From: CAYVQF01 sp964454015
Lineage (GTDB): Bacteria > Myxococcota_A > Bradymonadia > UBA4248
NCBI GenBank assembly: GCA_964454015.1
Contig: CAYVQF010000059.1
Coordinates: 1 to 33,391 of the forward strand
Length of the DNA stretch: 33,391 nucleotides
Reading direction: 5' to 3'
Both the position numbers and the translations under genes were made by a program. Position 1 is the stretch's first letter; each line of letters starts with the position of its first letter. The notes below the pieces were generated by a model, which worked only from the letters and a program-made list of their open reading frames with translations, made no database searches and was not told the origin of the DNA. This document shows positions 23,952-33,374 of this stretch, piece after piece.

Positions 23952-25778
23952 ATGTTCTCAAGACCCCAGACACCCGCCCTGACTCGTGCCCTGTTCCTCA
24001 TCTTGGCCCTGGTCTGCCCAGCCCCGCTGCGCGCCGCGCCCGGTCCCCAGCCTTGGGTGGCCGACGGCGCGGTCATCGACGCCGCCGTGGTCGCCCTCGG
24101 CAACAAAGACGGCGTCGTGGCCTGGCTCGACGACAGCGGCCTCCACCTCCACCAGATCGACGTCGAGGCCCACACCTTCTCCTCGCACGCCCTCACCCTC
24201 CCTGAGGGCCAAGCCCTGGCCCACTTCGCCATGGCCGCGACACCCAAGGCTGACCTCGTCTTGGCCCTGCTCTACCAAGACGGCAGCGTCGTTCTCCTCC
24301 GCGGCAGCCGCAGCGCGCGACGGCGCATCGCCCCGCGTCTGCTCTACGCGGCCGATCCCAGCTCCCCTTACCACAACCTTCACGTCGCCGCCGACGACCA
24401 TCGCATCGTGGTGAGCCTCGTCCCCCAGCAAGCGCGCTTCCCAGCCCTCGCCTACACCAGCCTCATCCTCGACAGCGACGGCCACCCCCTCTTCCACGCG
24501 CCCACCATCCTCGACGCCACCTACTTCTACCCCGTGGTCTGCGATGGCTTGGTTTATTCTGGCAAGAAGCACAGGTCCCAATACATCCTCGGGCTCTTCC
24601 CCGGCTGGGCCTTCGCCGAGGTCGGCGCCGGCAGCGAGGTGTCCGACCCTCCTCTCGAGAACGCCTTCCGCTGCCGCGCCGACGGGGTGGACCTGAGCTG
24701 GTTGATGCACAGCGGGTTCGCCCTCGGCGCGCTCTCCCTGGATAGGGATGACGCCAACCAACGCTTCACCGAGTGGCCCGTTTCAGTGGGGACGCTTGCG
24801 TGGGTCAAGGACAACGCCCTCTTGATCGCCGCCGACGGCGCAGGGCAAGAGGGCAGCGCAAGCTCCCTCACCGTCGCCACGGTCACCCCCGACGCGACGC
24901 TGTGCTTTCGCGATGAGCTCAGCCTGGTCACCACCATCCCACTCGCCATGGTCGCCCGCAGCATCGCCTGCGCTGCCTTCGCCGAGGCAGGTGTCTGCGT
25001 CGTCGCGGGCCCACCCGCGCCCAGCGCCGAGGCCCGCCCACGGGGCGACGCGGCCAGCGCTGCCGCCCTCGACGTGATCCAGGTGTGGCCGGCGCGCGCG
25101 CCCAAGGGGACGTGGATCGAACAAGAAGATGGCCGCGCAACGACGAGTGACTTTTTCGCCGCGACCGCTTCCTCGCCCGACGCGGCGTGGCTACGACTCG
25201 CGGGCTCTGAGATCTGGGCCGAGGCCGCGCAGCTCGTGGCCGGCCACTGCGCCGCCCTCGACCCCACCGAGGCGGAGGGTGTGGGCTGCGCCGAGCTTGT
25301 GGCCACCTACGCTGACGCAGAGCGCTGGCAGGAGGCGCCGCTGATGCAGACCGCTACGGGCTTTCGCCAGGTCATCCAGAGTGAAGCGCGCGCTTGGTTG
25401 ATTGAGTTCCGCGGCGCAGCGTCGTCGCTCAGCCTCACCCAAATCACCCACAAGCCGCGCAAAATTCCCATCGGGAGTCAAGACTATCGCCGCCTCTGCG
25501 CCAGCGTGGCGCGGCACTGCAAGACCCTCACGGGCCTAGACAAGCGCCGCTGCCGAGCCGTGGTAGAGTCCTGTGATGATCCCGACGATCCAGCCTTCAC
25601 CTGGGTCGATGCCTCCCTGCTCTGGCTCCCGGATTTCGCCATCAGCACGAACATGGTCACTTGGGACGCTGATCTTTGGGATGATCAATGCTCCGCCTCT
25701 GTCGTCTTTCACCTGCGCTGGCAGCGCAACAAGCTCGTCACCGAGAGGATGTGGGTCCGCACGTACTCCCGCGAGTAG
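23952..25778 (+). CDS. Large secreted protein of unknown function, propeller-like with Cys-rich C-terminus
   Basis: This 608-aa protein has a cleavable signal peptide (hydrophobic core ALFLILALVC, likely cleavage near LRAAPG). The body (about 30-480) consists of repeated strand-turn segments such as VALGNKDGVVAWLDDSGLHLHQID and LALLYQDGSVVLLRG, which read like blades of a beta-propeller. The C-terminal part contains several cysteines, including LCASVARHCKTLTG and RRCRAVVESCDDPDD, which probably form disulfides, and a final WLPDF...VVFHLRW domain. There is no lipobox. A gaggacc precedes the ATG. The similar-looking lipoprotein downstream suggests related roles. Function is unknown. Confidence 0.75.
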   Translation: MFSRPQTPALTRALFLILALVCPAPLRAAPGPQPWVADGAVIDAAVVALGNKDGVVAWLDDSGLHLHQIDVEAHTFSSHALTLPEGQALAHFAMAATPKADLVLALLYQDGSVVLLRGSRSARRRIAPRLLYAADPSSPYHNLHVAADDHRIVVSLVPQQARFPALAYTSLILDSDGHPLFHAPTILDATYFYPVVCDGLVYSGKKHRSQYILGLFPGWAFAEVGAGSEVSDPPLENAFRCRADGVDLSWLMHSGFALGALSLDRDDANQRFTEWPVSVGTLAWVKDNALLIAADGAGQEGSASSLTVATVTPDATLCFRDELSLVTTIPLAMVARSIACAAFAEAGVCVVAGPPAPSAEARPRGDAASAAALDVIQVWPARAPKGTWIEQEDGRATTSDFFAATASSPDAAWLRLAGSEIWAEAAQLVAGHCAALDPTEAEGVGCAELVATYADAERWQEAPLMQTATGFRQVIQSEARAWLIEFRGAASSLSLTQITHKPRKIPIGSQDYRRLCASVARHCKTLTGLDKRRCRAVVESCDDPDDPAFTWVDASLLWLPDFAISTNMVTWDADLWDDQCSASVVFHLRWQRNKLVTERMWVRTYSRE

Positions 25779-26001
25779 CCCTCGCTCTGCCGCATCGTGA
25801 CGGTGCTTGGGGGCTGGCCACGCGCCCGAACGCCGGACACGGCAGGTCGCGCGCCCTTGCCACCGCCCTCACCCAATGCTAAGCAGGCCGCCATCGAAAC
25901 ATTGAGGCCACTCGGTCGGCGCATGGCAAGGGTGCCCCGCGCCCGTGACCCAGTGCCGTGTGCTTTCGGCTCGCCTTGGGCAACCACCACGGAGAATTTG
26001 C

Positions 26002-28476
26002 ATGAAGCGCCTGTCCCTCTTCGCCTCTGCGCCGCTCCTCACCCTGGCGCTCCTCATCGCCTGCGCCGCGGCCTGCGACAAGACCCCGCCGGGCGATGCC
26101 GAACCTACCCCATCGGAATCACCCGCCTCGGGGGACGCAGCGCTATCCCCCACGGAAGGGACTTCACCCACTGAGGCCGCCGATCCCATGGCCCTCGCGG
26201 AGCTCACCCCCGATCCGGCCGCTTCAGCCGCCGCGGTCGCCATCCGCGACCTCGCCGAGCTCGGTGTGGTCATCGACGTGTTCCCGCCCAGCGCCGCGGC
26301 GCCAACGGGCGAGGAGCAGCGCGTCGCCCATGCAGGCCGGCGCTTTGGAGCCAGCGAGGATTCGCCAACGGCCCATCCGGTGCGTCACGACCTCGAGGTG
26401 GAAGAGGTCTTCCGCCCTGACGAAGCCTGCGCGGGCACCATCCTCTCCGTCTGTGAGGAGCGCGTCATCTGGTGGGATCGCGCCAGCGCCCGTCCCACCC
26501 AACACCTCGCACGGGCAGAAGGCACCTTTGCCCGTTCACCTTCAGGCCGCACCATGGCCCTCAGCACCCCTGGAGGGGTCGTGGTCTTCGCCACCGAGGC
26601 CCCGCAGCAGGGCCATTGGATCGCCTTGCCCGTCGACGCCACGGTCACCGGACTGGCCCTCACCGACGAGATGCTGCTCGTCGCCGACAAAGAACATCTC
26701 ACCCGTTTCGATTGGCAGCAGGGCCGCCAGGCCTGGCAAGTCCCCCTGGGTGGCGACCCCAGCGGCCTGCGTCTTACGCCCGACGCGCGTCATGTCGTGG
26801 TCACCGATGCAGCCCTGCTGCTCTTTGAGGTCGAGCATGGCGGCAAGCGCGCCGAATGGCCCATCGACCTCCTGGGTGACTTCGACCTCTCTGGCGACAG
26901 CAAGTGGGCCGTCGTTCAACACCAGGGGAGCGCCCACGTCGCCTCCCTCCTCGACGGCCAGATCAAGGCCAGCATCCCTGTCGCCGCCGCAGCTCACTTC
27001 TTCCTCCCAGCCTCCGCCGACCCGTGGCAGCTTCTCATCCAAGAGGAAGAAGGCGCCTGTCTCTACACGGCGCCCACGGGGGAGCGCCGCTGGTGCGCCC
27101 CCGGCACCCGCGTCCTTGGCGTGTTGACCAGCGGCGATTCCCCCGTCATCGCCGTCCACCTCTACGAGCGCCTCGTGCGCCTGAGCGCCAAGGATGGCTC
27201 CATCAGCCACGCCATCACCTACGATGGCGACTTGGAATGGCTCACCTCCGTCGGCACGGACGTCGCGATCACCACCGACAGCAGTCCGGGAACCTGGCTC
27301 TGGTGGGATCTCGCTGGCGCCACCCCCATCGACTTCATCAACGGCGGCGATCCGCTCCTCGAACCCGCGCCACGCACCCCGACGCCGGCCCCCTTCCCCG
27401 TGGCCACCTTTGCCCGCGACCGCTCGCACTTCGCCAGCGCTCACCCAGACTTGCTCATCGGCGACGTGCTCACCCATGACGACGGCCGCGTCCAACTCGC
27501 CGTGGCCGGCCACACCCTGCTCTGGCTTGACGCGCTTCCCCCGGCCACTGACGCCCTCTGTACGGACGAAGCCGAGCTCGAGCACGCCGTCGTCTTCCGC
27601 GACGGCGAACACCGCGTCGCGGCCCTCGAACTCGCAGAGGACAGCGCGGCGCTGGTGTACTTCAACACCGAACGGGACTGCCTGGTGCGAACACCCCTCT
27701 TTGCCCATAGTCCCGCCGAGAAGCTCCTCCTCGACCAAGAGATCGCCATCGAGCGCGGCGACGACGCCTGGACCTTTCCCCCGCAACTGCCCAAGCGCTT
27801 TCGCGTCCGCTGGCAGCCCAACGCGGGCGTCGAGCAGCTCGTCATCGGCGAGCTCGGCTTTGCTTTCCTCGATGCAGCCGATAATACGCGCTTCGAACCG
27901 GCAGAGCAGCTCTCCGTCAGTGATGGCCTCGAAGCATGGGCCGAGAGAGATGATATTTGGGACCCCACGGTCCCACGACCCAAGTTTTCGCTCCAGATCC
28001 ATCAAAGCAGCGATCGCCGTACCTTGCGGGTCGAAGCCATGGCCACCACCCACCACGATTACGAGCACCGCTCAGGCACTACCTCGAAAAGTCAGATCTA
28101 CCTAGTCCGCCTGAGCGACCAAGGACAAGACCTCATCGTGCGCACCTTGGGTGAAGAGGAGAGCACGGACATCCAGAGCTGGCACGGCGGTGAGTCTTCG
28201 ACGGAGATGTCCGCCTCTGTCCACAAGTGGCTCCTCGGCCCCTCGGACACGGCCGTCGTCTTCTACGAGGAGAGCAGCGACACCACCACCTCCCAAGATT
28301 GCAGCGTCCACAACGACGACGAAGAAGCCGACGAGGACGACCCCTGCTGCCGCACTACCCACTCCGAGAGCCACGCCCGCGCCGGCTGGAAGCTCGTCAC
28401 TCCCAACGGCGAGGCCCCGCTACGCGAGAGCCTCGCCACCCAAGAAGAGAGCACCGAGCCCCCGGGTTGTCCTTGA
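26002..28476 (+). CDS. Large lipoprotein with beta-propeller-like repeats, function unknown
   Basis: This 824-aa protein has a lipoprotein signal (LIAC, Cys21; a second Cys follows at 25) and a Pro/Ser/Glu/Ala linker to about residue 80. The bulk resembles a WD40/PQQ-type propeller: repeated units such as GGVVVFATEAPQQGHWIALP, EHLTRFDWQQGRQAWQVPLG and HVVVTDAALLLFEVEHGG come about every 40 residues. The C-terminal quarter is more charged and contains a short acidic Asp/Glu cluster ending in DDPCC. No catalytic motif was recognised, so a binding or scaffold role is likely. The start is chosen for the ggag 7 nt upstream; the frame is open a little further (25945) without signal-peptide character. 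Confidence 0.75.
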   Translation: MKRLSLFASAPLLTLALLIACAAACDKTPPGDAEPTPSESPASGDAALSPTEGTSPTEAADPMALAELTPDPAASAAAVAIRDLAELGVVIDVFPPSAAAPTGEEQRVAHAGRRFGASEDSPTAHPVRHDLEVEEVFRPDEACAGTILSVCEERVIWWDRASARPTQHLARAEGTFARSPSGRTMALSTPGGVVVFATEAPQQGHWIALPVDATVTGLALTDEMLLVADKEHLTRFDWQQGRQAWQVPLGGDPSGLRLTPDARHVVVTDAALLLFEVEHGGKRAEWPIDLLGDFDLSGDSKWAVVQHQGSAHVASLLDGQIKASIPVAAAAHFFLPASADPWQLLIQEEEGACLYTAPTGERRWCAPGTRVLGVLTSGDSPVIAVHLYERLVRLSAKDGSISHAITYDGDLEWLTSVGTDVAITTDSSPGTWLWWDLAGATPIDFINGGDPLLEPAPRTPTPAPFPVATFARDRSHFASAHPDLLIGDVLTHDDGRVQLAVAGHTLLWLDALPPATDALCTDEAELEHAVVFRDGEHRVAALELAEDSAALVYFNTERDCLVRTPLFAHSPAEKLLLDQEIAIERGDDAWTFPPQLPKRFRVRWQPNAGVEQLVIGELGFAFLDAADNTRFEPAEQLSVSDGLEAWAERDDIWDPTVPRPKFSLQIHQSSDRRTLRVEAMATTHHDYEHRSGTTSKSQIYLVRLSDQGQDLIVRTLGEEESTDIQSWHGGESSTEMSASVHKWLLGPSDTAVVFYEESSDTTTSQDCSVHNDDEEADEDDPCCRTTHSESHARAGWKLVTPNGEAPLRESLATQEESTEPPGCP

Positions 28477-28850
28477 CGCCCTTGGGCTCGCCTCCATGGG
28501 AGCTCGCCCCCGCCCTTACCTGGCTTTGAGGCCTGCGTCGATGGCCCACCGCGCGCGCGCCGAGATGTGCGCTGATGCCCTGTGGCGCAAAGACCAAGGC
28601 ATGCGCCAGCGCGGGCCGCTTGTAGCACCACGCGGCGCCGCCCAGAAGATCCCCCCGCTCCGTTTCGGGCGCCTGCTGCTCCCGGGCCAAGCGTGCCCAC
28701 TCAAGCCGCCGCGCTTTTATGACTGGCCCTAAACTTGCCTTGCGCGGCAGGCCGCTGCGCGCTGACCCGCGCCACGGCAGGGTCCAGCGTCTCGTTTCCG
28801 CCCGAACCCGCGCGTCAACCGTTCCTTCTTTGCCACGACTGAGGTCGACT
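28477..28850. other. Intergenic region without recognised genes
   Basis: These 374 bases lie between the large lipoprotein and the next exported-protein gene. Short open frames occur on both strands, the minus-strand one at 28516-28704 being the most noticeable, but none has a ribosome-binding site or a family resemblance. No promoter or terminator could be supported. Confidence 0.4.
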
Positions 28851-29777
28851 ATGCAACGCTTGGTGTTGCTGCTCTTTCTGCTCTCTCCCCTCCTCCTCAC
28901 CACCCTCACCAGCACCGCCACCGCGGGCAAGCTCGATGACGTGCGAAAGGCAGTGAACAATGACGCGTCCGGCTCGAACAATGCCTCGACTTCTTCCGCG
29001 TCGACGCACTACGACCAAGACTACGACGGTGACAGCGGCACCTCGGGGGGGGCCGATTATCCCCCGGAGCTCATCTGCCTGGCTGTGCCCGCGATGCTCT
29101 TCTGCGTGCCCTACTTCGCCCTCGAAGGTTTCCCAAGCGATGACAACGAGAGAGGCGCCACCTACTTCAACGCCTACCCCTACGCATCCTCGGGCGCTGG
29201 CCTCCTGCGCTTCGTCTCTGAAGCCAACACTGGCAGCCCTGAGGAGCAGTCCGCCGCCCGCGCAGCCCTTGTCGCCGAGGAGAATCTCTCTCGCATCTCC
29301 CTGCGCTTCGCCCTCGAATACGGACTCGATTTCGGCATGGTGCATCAGCCCGCAGCCGAGTTCTCCCTCCACTCCTCCTCCCGCTTTGGCTTCTCCACCC
29401 GCTGGACCCAGCTCTTGGAAAACAGCCATGGCACCATCGACCACCTCGGGATGAGCGTGACCCAGATCATCTTTCGTTTCGCCCAAGCCGAACAGCTTCA
29501 GTTTCAGACCGGCGTCGGCCTGCGCCTCCTGGTCGATGGCCATGATCTCACGCCGGGCTTCAACTTCAGCTACGGCGTCGATATCCAGCCAGGCGATCCC
29601 ATCCTGGTACACGCCGCCATCGAAATCGGCAACCTCGGCGATGCCTTCCTCTTCGGCGCGCGCAGCACCTTCGGCGTCATGCTTCCTCCCTGCGAGGTCT
29701 TCCTCGGCCTCGACGTCCTCCTCATCAACCCCGTGTTGTTCATCGGCCCCGTCGCCGGCGTCCGCGCTTGGTTCTGA
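28851..29777 (+). CDS. Exported, probably outer-membrane, beta-rich protein
   Basis: This 308-aa protein begins with a clear signal peptide (LVLLLFLLSPLLL, likely cleavage after TATA at about residue 24) and a Ser/Asn/Asp-rich linker. One hydrophobic segment near residues 80-95 (LAVPAMLFCVPYFAL) follows. From about 155 to the end the sequence alternates as amphipathic strands with aromatic ends (ISLRFALEYGLDFG, SSRFGFSTRW, LQFQTGVGLRLLVDG, GFNFSYGVDIQ) and finishes with a C-terminal Phe (GVRAWF), the usual signal of outer-membrane beta-barrel proteins. The gaggtcg before the ATG supports the start. Specific function is unknown. It ends the plus-strand run of exported genes. Confidence 0.72.
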   Translation: MQRLVLLLFLLSPLLLTTLTSTATAGKLDDVRKAVNNDASGSNNASTSSASTHYDQDYDGDSGTSGGADYPPELICLAVPAMLFCVPYFALEGFPSDDNERGATYFNAYPYASSGAGLLRFVSEANTGSPEEQSAARAALVAEENLSRISLRFALEYGLDFGMVHQPAAEFSLHSSSRFGFSTRWTQLLENSHGTIDHLGMSVTQIIFRFAQAEQLQFQTGVGLRLLVDGHDLTPGFNFSYGVDIQPGDPILVHAAIEIGNLGDAFLFGARSTFGVMLPPCEVFLGLDVLLINPVLFIGPVAGVRAWF

Positions 29778-29780
29778 CGC

Positions 29781-29800
29781 GCGCGCGGCCCCACGCGCGC
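29781..29800 (+). terminator. GC-rich hairpin just after the stop codon
   Basis: Perfect 7-bp arms gcgcgcg (29781-29787) and cgcgcgc (29794-29800) enclose a 6-base loop, starting 3 bp after the stop codon. There is no T-run, so it would be a non-canonical or RNA-stabilising element. It lies between convergent genes. Confidence 0.4.
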
Positions 29801-29872
29801 TCTCCCCACCCTCTCCCAGCGCGGCCAGACACGCCTGCTGATGGGCAGCGTGTTCGACCTGCGTGAAAAAGT

Positions 29873-30406
29873 TCAGGGGTGCTCCGTCCGCACCAGACGC
29901 CCGACCTCGTAACCCACTTCAGCCAGACGCCCCACGATGGCGTCATAGAGCGTCGGGTCCATCACCTTGTCCCGACTCAGAATCCACAGGTAGTCACGGC
30001 TGGGGTGACCCACCACGGCATACTCGTACCCTGCCCCCAGCTCGATGATCCAGTAGGCCCCCCAAAACGGCCTGAAGAAGCTCACCTCGAGCTTGGCGTT
30101 GCTCACGGGATCGACCACGCGCGCCCGACCGGTGGCTGACTTCTCGGGCCCATCGACGCGATCCACACGACACTGATTGAGCACCTCGATGTCGCCATCC
30201 TCGCGCAAGGTGTAGGTCGCGGTGCTCGCCGTGCAACCCTTCTGAAAACGCTGCGGAAAGGCCGCGATCTCGTACCACAGCCCCAGGTAGCGCGCGATCT
30301 CGACCTGGGGCACCGTCTGCAGGGGGGGCAGCGAGAGGCGATCCGTCGTCGAGGTGGCGCAGGCGCTGCTGATGAGGCCCACGAACAGTGTCAAGAACCC
30401 TTTCAT
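29873..30406 (-). CDS. blc: Outer-membrane lipocalin (Blc family)
   Basis: This 177-aa bacterial lipocalin binds lipids or other hydrophobic ligands at the outer membrane, probably in envelope maintenance. It has a lipoprotein signal (ISSAC, Cys16). The family signature GLWYEIAAFP with the invariant GxW, the RFQKGC segment, YTLREDGDIEVLNQC and the late YAVVGHPSRDYLWILSR motif are all present in the usual order. Length is as in E. coli Blc. The chosen ATG has ggagga 5 nt upstream; an upstream extension would precede the signal peptide. It is divergent from the short-chain dehydrogenase gene with 240 bp between starts, so the two may share control. Confidence 0.94.
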   Translation of the reverse strand: MKGFLTLFVGLISSACATSTTDRLSLPPLQTVPQVEIARYLGLWYEIAAFPQRFQKGCTASTATYTLREDGDIEVLNQCRVDRVDGPEKSATGRARVVDPVSNAKLEVSFFRPFWGAYWIIELGAGYEYAVVGHPSRDYLWILSRDKVMDPTLYDAIVGRLAEVGYEVGRLVRTEHP

Positions 30407-30578
30407 GTCTGTCCTCCGGACGTGGTTCCCAGAAAGAACAAGGCTTGAAAACCACAGCACAGGCATAGGCGCTCATCACCGCTTCGGCAAGGCGCCACAG
30501 CCCCTCCCAATGGAAAACGCCATTGGAAGTCGGAGAACCGAGCCCGGCCACGAAGCGCCAAGGGATCCGAACGCTCCG

Positions 30579-30597
30579 CTCTATCGTACCGGTAGAG
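30579..30597. promoter_or_regulatory. Possible operator upstream of the dehydrogenase gene
   Basis: Arms ctcta (30579-30583) and tagag (30593-30597) flank a 9-bp centre that extends the symmetry with one mismatch. The site is about 50 bp before the dehydrogenase start, a usual position for a repressor operator. No regulator gene is adjacent. Confidence 0.3.
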
Positions 30598-30646
30598 ATT
30601 GTCCAAGCGCCACCCCTCGCGTGGCTTGTACCAAAGGAGAACGACC

Positions 30647-31522
30647 GTGACTGAGCAATCGTGGCAATCTGTGGATATGAATGGCAAGGTCGCCTTGGTC
30701 ACCGGAGCCAACACGGGCATTGGCTTTGAGACCGCTCTGGCGCTGGCCAAACGCGGCGCCAAAGTCTTCGTGCATGGTCGCTCCGAGTCCAAAGTCACGG
30801 CGGCCGTGGCGGCCATTCGCGCTAGCGCGGCCACCGGGGAGGTGCTGCCGGTGATCGCCGACCTGGCGAAGCTCTCCGAGGTGCGCGCTTTGGCCAAGAC
30901 AGTCGGCGAGCTGACCACGCGACTCGACGTGCTGGTGAACAACGCCGGGCTCATCCTCGACAAACGCATCGTCACCGAGGATGGCTTCGAGACCACCTTC
31001 GCTGTGAACCATCTGGCGCCCTTCGTCCTCACCCACGCCCTGCTCGACCTGCTGAAGGCGTCGGCGCCAGCGCGGGTGGTGACGGTCTCATCGGACTGGC
31101 ACCGCGCCACCCAAGGGCTGGATTTCGATGACCTCCAGCACGAGAAACGTTACGAAGGCAAGCTCGTCTATCAGCGCTCGAAGCTCGCCAATATCTACTT
31201 CGCCCGCGTTCTGGCGCGCCGCCTCGCCGGCACCGGCGTGACCAGCAACAGCCTCCACCCTGGCGTGGTGCGCACCCGCTTTGGCCAGGACGGCGACATG
31301 GGCGGCCTCTTGGCCTTCTTCTTCAAGATGGCCCGGCCTTTCTTCATCTCCCCAGAAGCCGGTGCCCAGACCTCGCTCCATCTGGCCATGGCCCCCGAGG
31401 TCGCCACGGTGAGCGGTGAGTACTTTGCCAAGTCGAAGGTTGTCCAACCCTCGGCAGTGGCTCGAGACGACGCCGCCGCAGAGCGCCTGTGGACTTGGAG
31501 CGAAGAGGCTGTGGCCCAATAG
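30647..31522 (+). CDS. Short-chain dehydrogenase/reductase, retinol-dehydrogenase-like
   Basis: This 291-aa NAD(P)-dependent oxidoreductase is of the classical SDR type. It has the nucleotide motif TGANTGIG (19-26), HGR (43-45) with an Arg suggesting NADP preference, NNAG (98-101), and the catalytic set Asn121, Ser149, Tyr175 and Lys179 (YQRSK). The SSDWHR and NSLHPGVVRT segments resemble the retinol dehydrogenase/WWOX-like group, which reduces or oxidises lipid-like alcohols and aldehydes; the substrate is unknown. The start is GTG at 30647, with a strong aaaggaga 7 nt upstream; a longer frame to 30599 lacks such a site. It is divergent from the lipocalin gene, suggesting a shared theme of hydrophobic compounds. 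Confidence 0.92.
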   Translation: MTEQSWQSVDMNGKVALVTGANTGIGFETALALAKRGAKVFVHGRSESKVTAAVAAIRASAATGEVLPVIADLAKLSEVRALAKTVGELTTRLDVLVNNAGLILDKRIVTEDGFETTFAVNHLAPFVLTHALLDLLKASAPARVVTVSSDWHRATQGLDFDDLQHEKRYEGKLVYQRSKLANIYFARVLARRLAGTGVTSNSLHPGVVRTRFGQDGDMGGLLAFFFKMARPFFISPEAGAQTSLHLAMAPEVATVSGEYFAKSKVVQPSAVARDDAAAERLWTWSEEAVAQ

Positions 31523-31666
31523 CCCCACGCCACGAGAAGCCATCCAAGGGTCGATGGCGCAGCTTCTTGGGAGACAACGCCCGCACCCAGGACGCCAGCA
31601 GCACCAGCCCAGCACCCGCCAGAGAAGCGACGCCGTGTGGGGGAGCGGCAGCCCCAGGGCTCACGC

Positions 31667-33196
31667 TCAACGCTCCCGCGCGCCCAGGCTCGGAGGCGCA
31701 CCGTAACAAGCGCCCGTGAGGTCACCGACCAGCCCGTCCCAGGGCGTGCCCGCCTGCAGAGCGGGGCTGCCTGCCGCGAGGCCAAAATCCCCACCAAGGA
31801 GCGGGTCCTGCCCGGCCAGCGCCCCGCTCTCCTCCAGCGGCAGCGACGGCGCCGACGCCCCCGGGTTGTCCCGGGCGTACCAGAGGTTGGTCACGAAGCG
31901 GAAAGACGGCGCATCCGTGTTGGGGCCGATGTTCACATGGGTGCTGATGTCCCCGCGGTTGAAGACGATGAGGTTGTTCTGCACCAAGTTGTCGCCGCAG
32001 GGGAGGAAGGTGTAGTCCCCGGTCGAGGTCGTCTCCTGCAGAATGCGGAAGATCCAGTTCCCCGGATCGACGATGGTGTTGTTGACCGCCGCACATTCGA
32101 CACAGCCCACGAAGGCCAGTGACGCCGTCGCCCCTTCGATGACGTTGGCCACCACCCGGATGTTGCGGGCCTCGAAGTTGGGCGCCGTCGTCGACAACGG
32201 CGGCCGGAAGTACGCAAAGCCCGTGGACCCACCCATATTCACCGTGCGCGCACCGGCATTGCTCATGTGATTCCAGCGGATCTCGATGTCGTCACTGCCG
32301 CCTTTGCACTGAATGGCGTTGCCCGAGAGGTCGTAGAAGCGGTTGCGCGCGATGAGCCCCCGATGGCAGCCCACGTGGTCCACGGCGCTGCCCGAGCCAC
32401 CACCGCCGCACGTGTGGAACTCGCTGTCGAGGACGAAATAGTCTCTCAGCCCCGAGAGCTTGAGGCAATCCTGGTTGCCCCCATCGCCCACATCGTGCAG
32501 GTAAAGATTGCGAAAAATAACGTGCTGCGCCGCCTCCGGGTCGGCATAGTCGCCGCCATCGTCGCAGTTGATGCCGTTGGCCGTCTGCCCGCTCACCTCG
32601 AGGTCGTGCACGATCACCCAGCGCGGCCGCACCAGGTGCAGGGCCTGGCTGCCGCCCTGAATCAGCGGTCGCTCCTCGCCGGGCACGCCGCCGAGCCAGA
32701 TGGGCGCCTCGGCGCTACCAGTGAGCCCGGCGAGGTAGTTTCCTCCGGGGTAAGTCCCCGGGTGCAGGCGGATGGCCGTCCCAGGGGTCGCCTGGTTGGC
32801 CGCGCGCTGGAGGGTGGCGAAGGGGGCCTCGCGGCTGCCCGTGCCCGTGCTGTCGTCGCCGCTGGTGGCGACGTGAAGCTCCCGCGACGGCGACCGACCA
32901 TCCTCAAAGGTCGGGATCAGGTCGCACTTTGGCCCGATGGGGGTGTCGCTCTCGGCGTCCGACGTGGTTTCCGTACCCATGTCCGCGTCGCTTTCGCCGT
33001 CAGGCACGATGTCGCCGTCGCCATCGCCTTGGCTATCCAAACCGAGATCGGTGTCAGGGCCAAGGTCGGCGTCCCCGCCGCTATCGGCATCAGTCTCAGC
33101 GGCATTGATGTCGGCGTCGCTGTGGGAGGTGCTGGCATCGCCACACCCCCAGTTCACCAGGCAGAACAGCAAAATCATCGCAAAGCGGGGGTTCAT
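31667..33196 (-). CDS. Surface protein with acidic stalk and right-handed parallel beta-helix
   Basis: This 509-aa exported protein has a hydrophobic signal segment ending NWGC (Cys18); Asn at -3 departs from the usual lipobox, so lipid anchoring is uncertain. An Asp/Gly/Ser/Thr-rich acidic stalk (about 19-85) precedes a pectate-lyase-like parallel beta-helix (about 100-480). The helix opens with LHVATSGDDSTGTG...FATLQRAANQATPGTAIRL, then coils such as VIFRNLYLHDVG, LIARNRFYDLSGNAIQ and IEIRWNHMSN, and ends AAGSPALQAGTPW. Its architecture parallels the PL9-like lipoprotein at 11102, but the two are not close relatives and no lyase catalytic motif is obvious; it could bind or cut a polysaccharide. 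The ATG is supported by ggaggga 5 nt upstream. Confidence 0.78.
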   Translation of the reverse strand: MNPRFAMILLFCLVNWGCGDASTSHSDADINAAETDADSGGDADLGPDTDLGLDSQGDGDGDIVPDGESDADMGTETTSDAESDTPIGPKCDLIPTFEDGRSPSRELHVATSGDDSTGTGSREAPFATLQRAANQATPGTAIRLHPGTYPGGNYLAGLTGSAEAPIWLGGVPGEERPLIQGGSQALHLVRPRWVIVHDLEVSGQTANGINCDDGGDYADPEAAQHVIFRNLYLHDVGDGGNQDCLKLSGLRDYFVLDSEFHTCGGGGSGSAVDHVGCHRGLIARNRFYDLSGNAIQCKGGSDDIEIRWNHMSNAGARTVNMGGSTGFAYFRPPLSTTAPNFEARNIRVVANVIEGATASLAFVGCVECAAVNNTIVDPGNWIFRILQETTSTGDYTFLPCGDNLVQNNLIVFNRGDISTHVNIGPNTDAPSFRFVTNLWYARDNPGASAPSLPLEESGALAGQDPLLGGDFGLAAGSPALQAGTPWDGLVGDLTGACYGAPPSLGARER

Positions 33197-33315
33197 CGTC
33201 TCCCTCCTCGTACCGGCGAGTTGCCGAGCGTTGATCCGTTTGTACCATTGGCCACGCCCAACCGCCAAGATCCCAGCCGCACAGCCGGGCCGCATCCACC
33301 GCCGGGCCATCATCT

Positions 33316-33356
33316 TCAAAATCAATCCGTACCGGATCAAAATCAATCCGTACCGG
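33316..33356. repeat. Direct repeat of 20 bp with 1-bp spacer
   Basis: The unit tcaaaatcaatccgtaccgg occurs at 33316-33335 and 33337-33356. The second copy runs straight into the palindrome at 33355-33374. It lies upstream of the minus-strand beta-helix gene and may be regulatory or a slippage product. Confidence 0.9.
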
Positions 33357-33374
33357 CCGACCTATGTGTCGGCC
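33354..33374. repeat. Palindrome ggccgac / gtcggcc sharing a core with 18855-18880
   Basis: Seven-bp arms flank a 6-base centre (ctatgt). The central cgaccYaYgtgtcg core is common to this site and the one at 18855-18880, including the centre, which a random palindrome would not conserve. It lies about 160 bp upstream of the beta-helix gene start. Confidence 0.55.

Noticed and set aside
26542..28068. Minus-strand open frame of 508 codons
   Set aside because: It is antisense to the large lipoprotein gene, with biased Gly/Val/Asp/Glu composition and no ribosome-binding site.
28516..28704. Possible small or decayed gene on the minus strand
   Set aside because: There is no ribosome-binding site, no recognised family, and the frame is Arg/Ala-rich.
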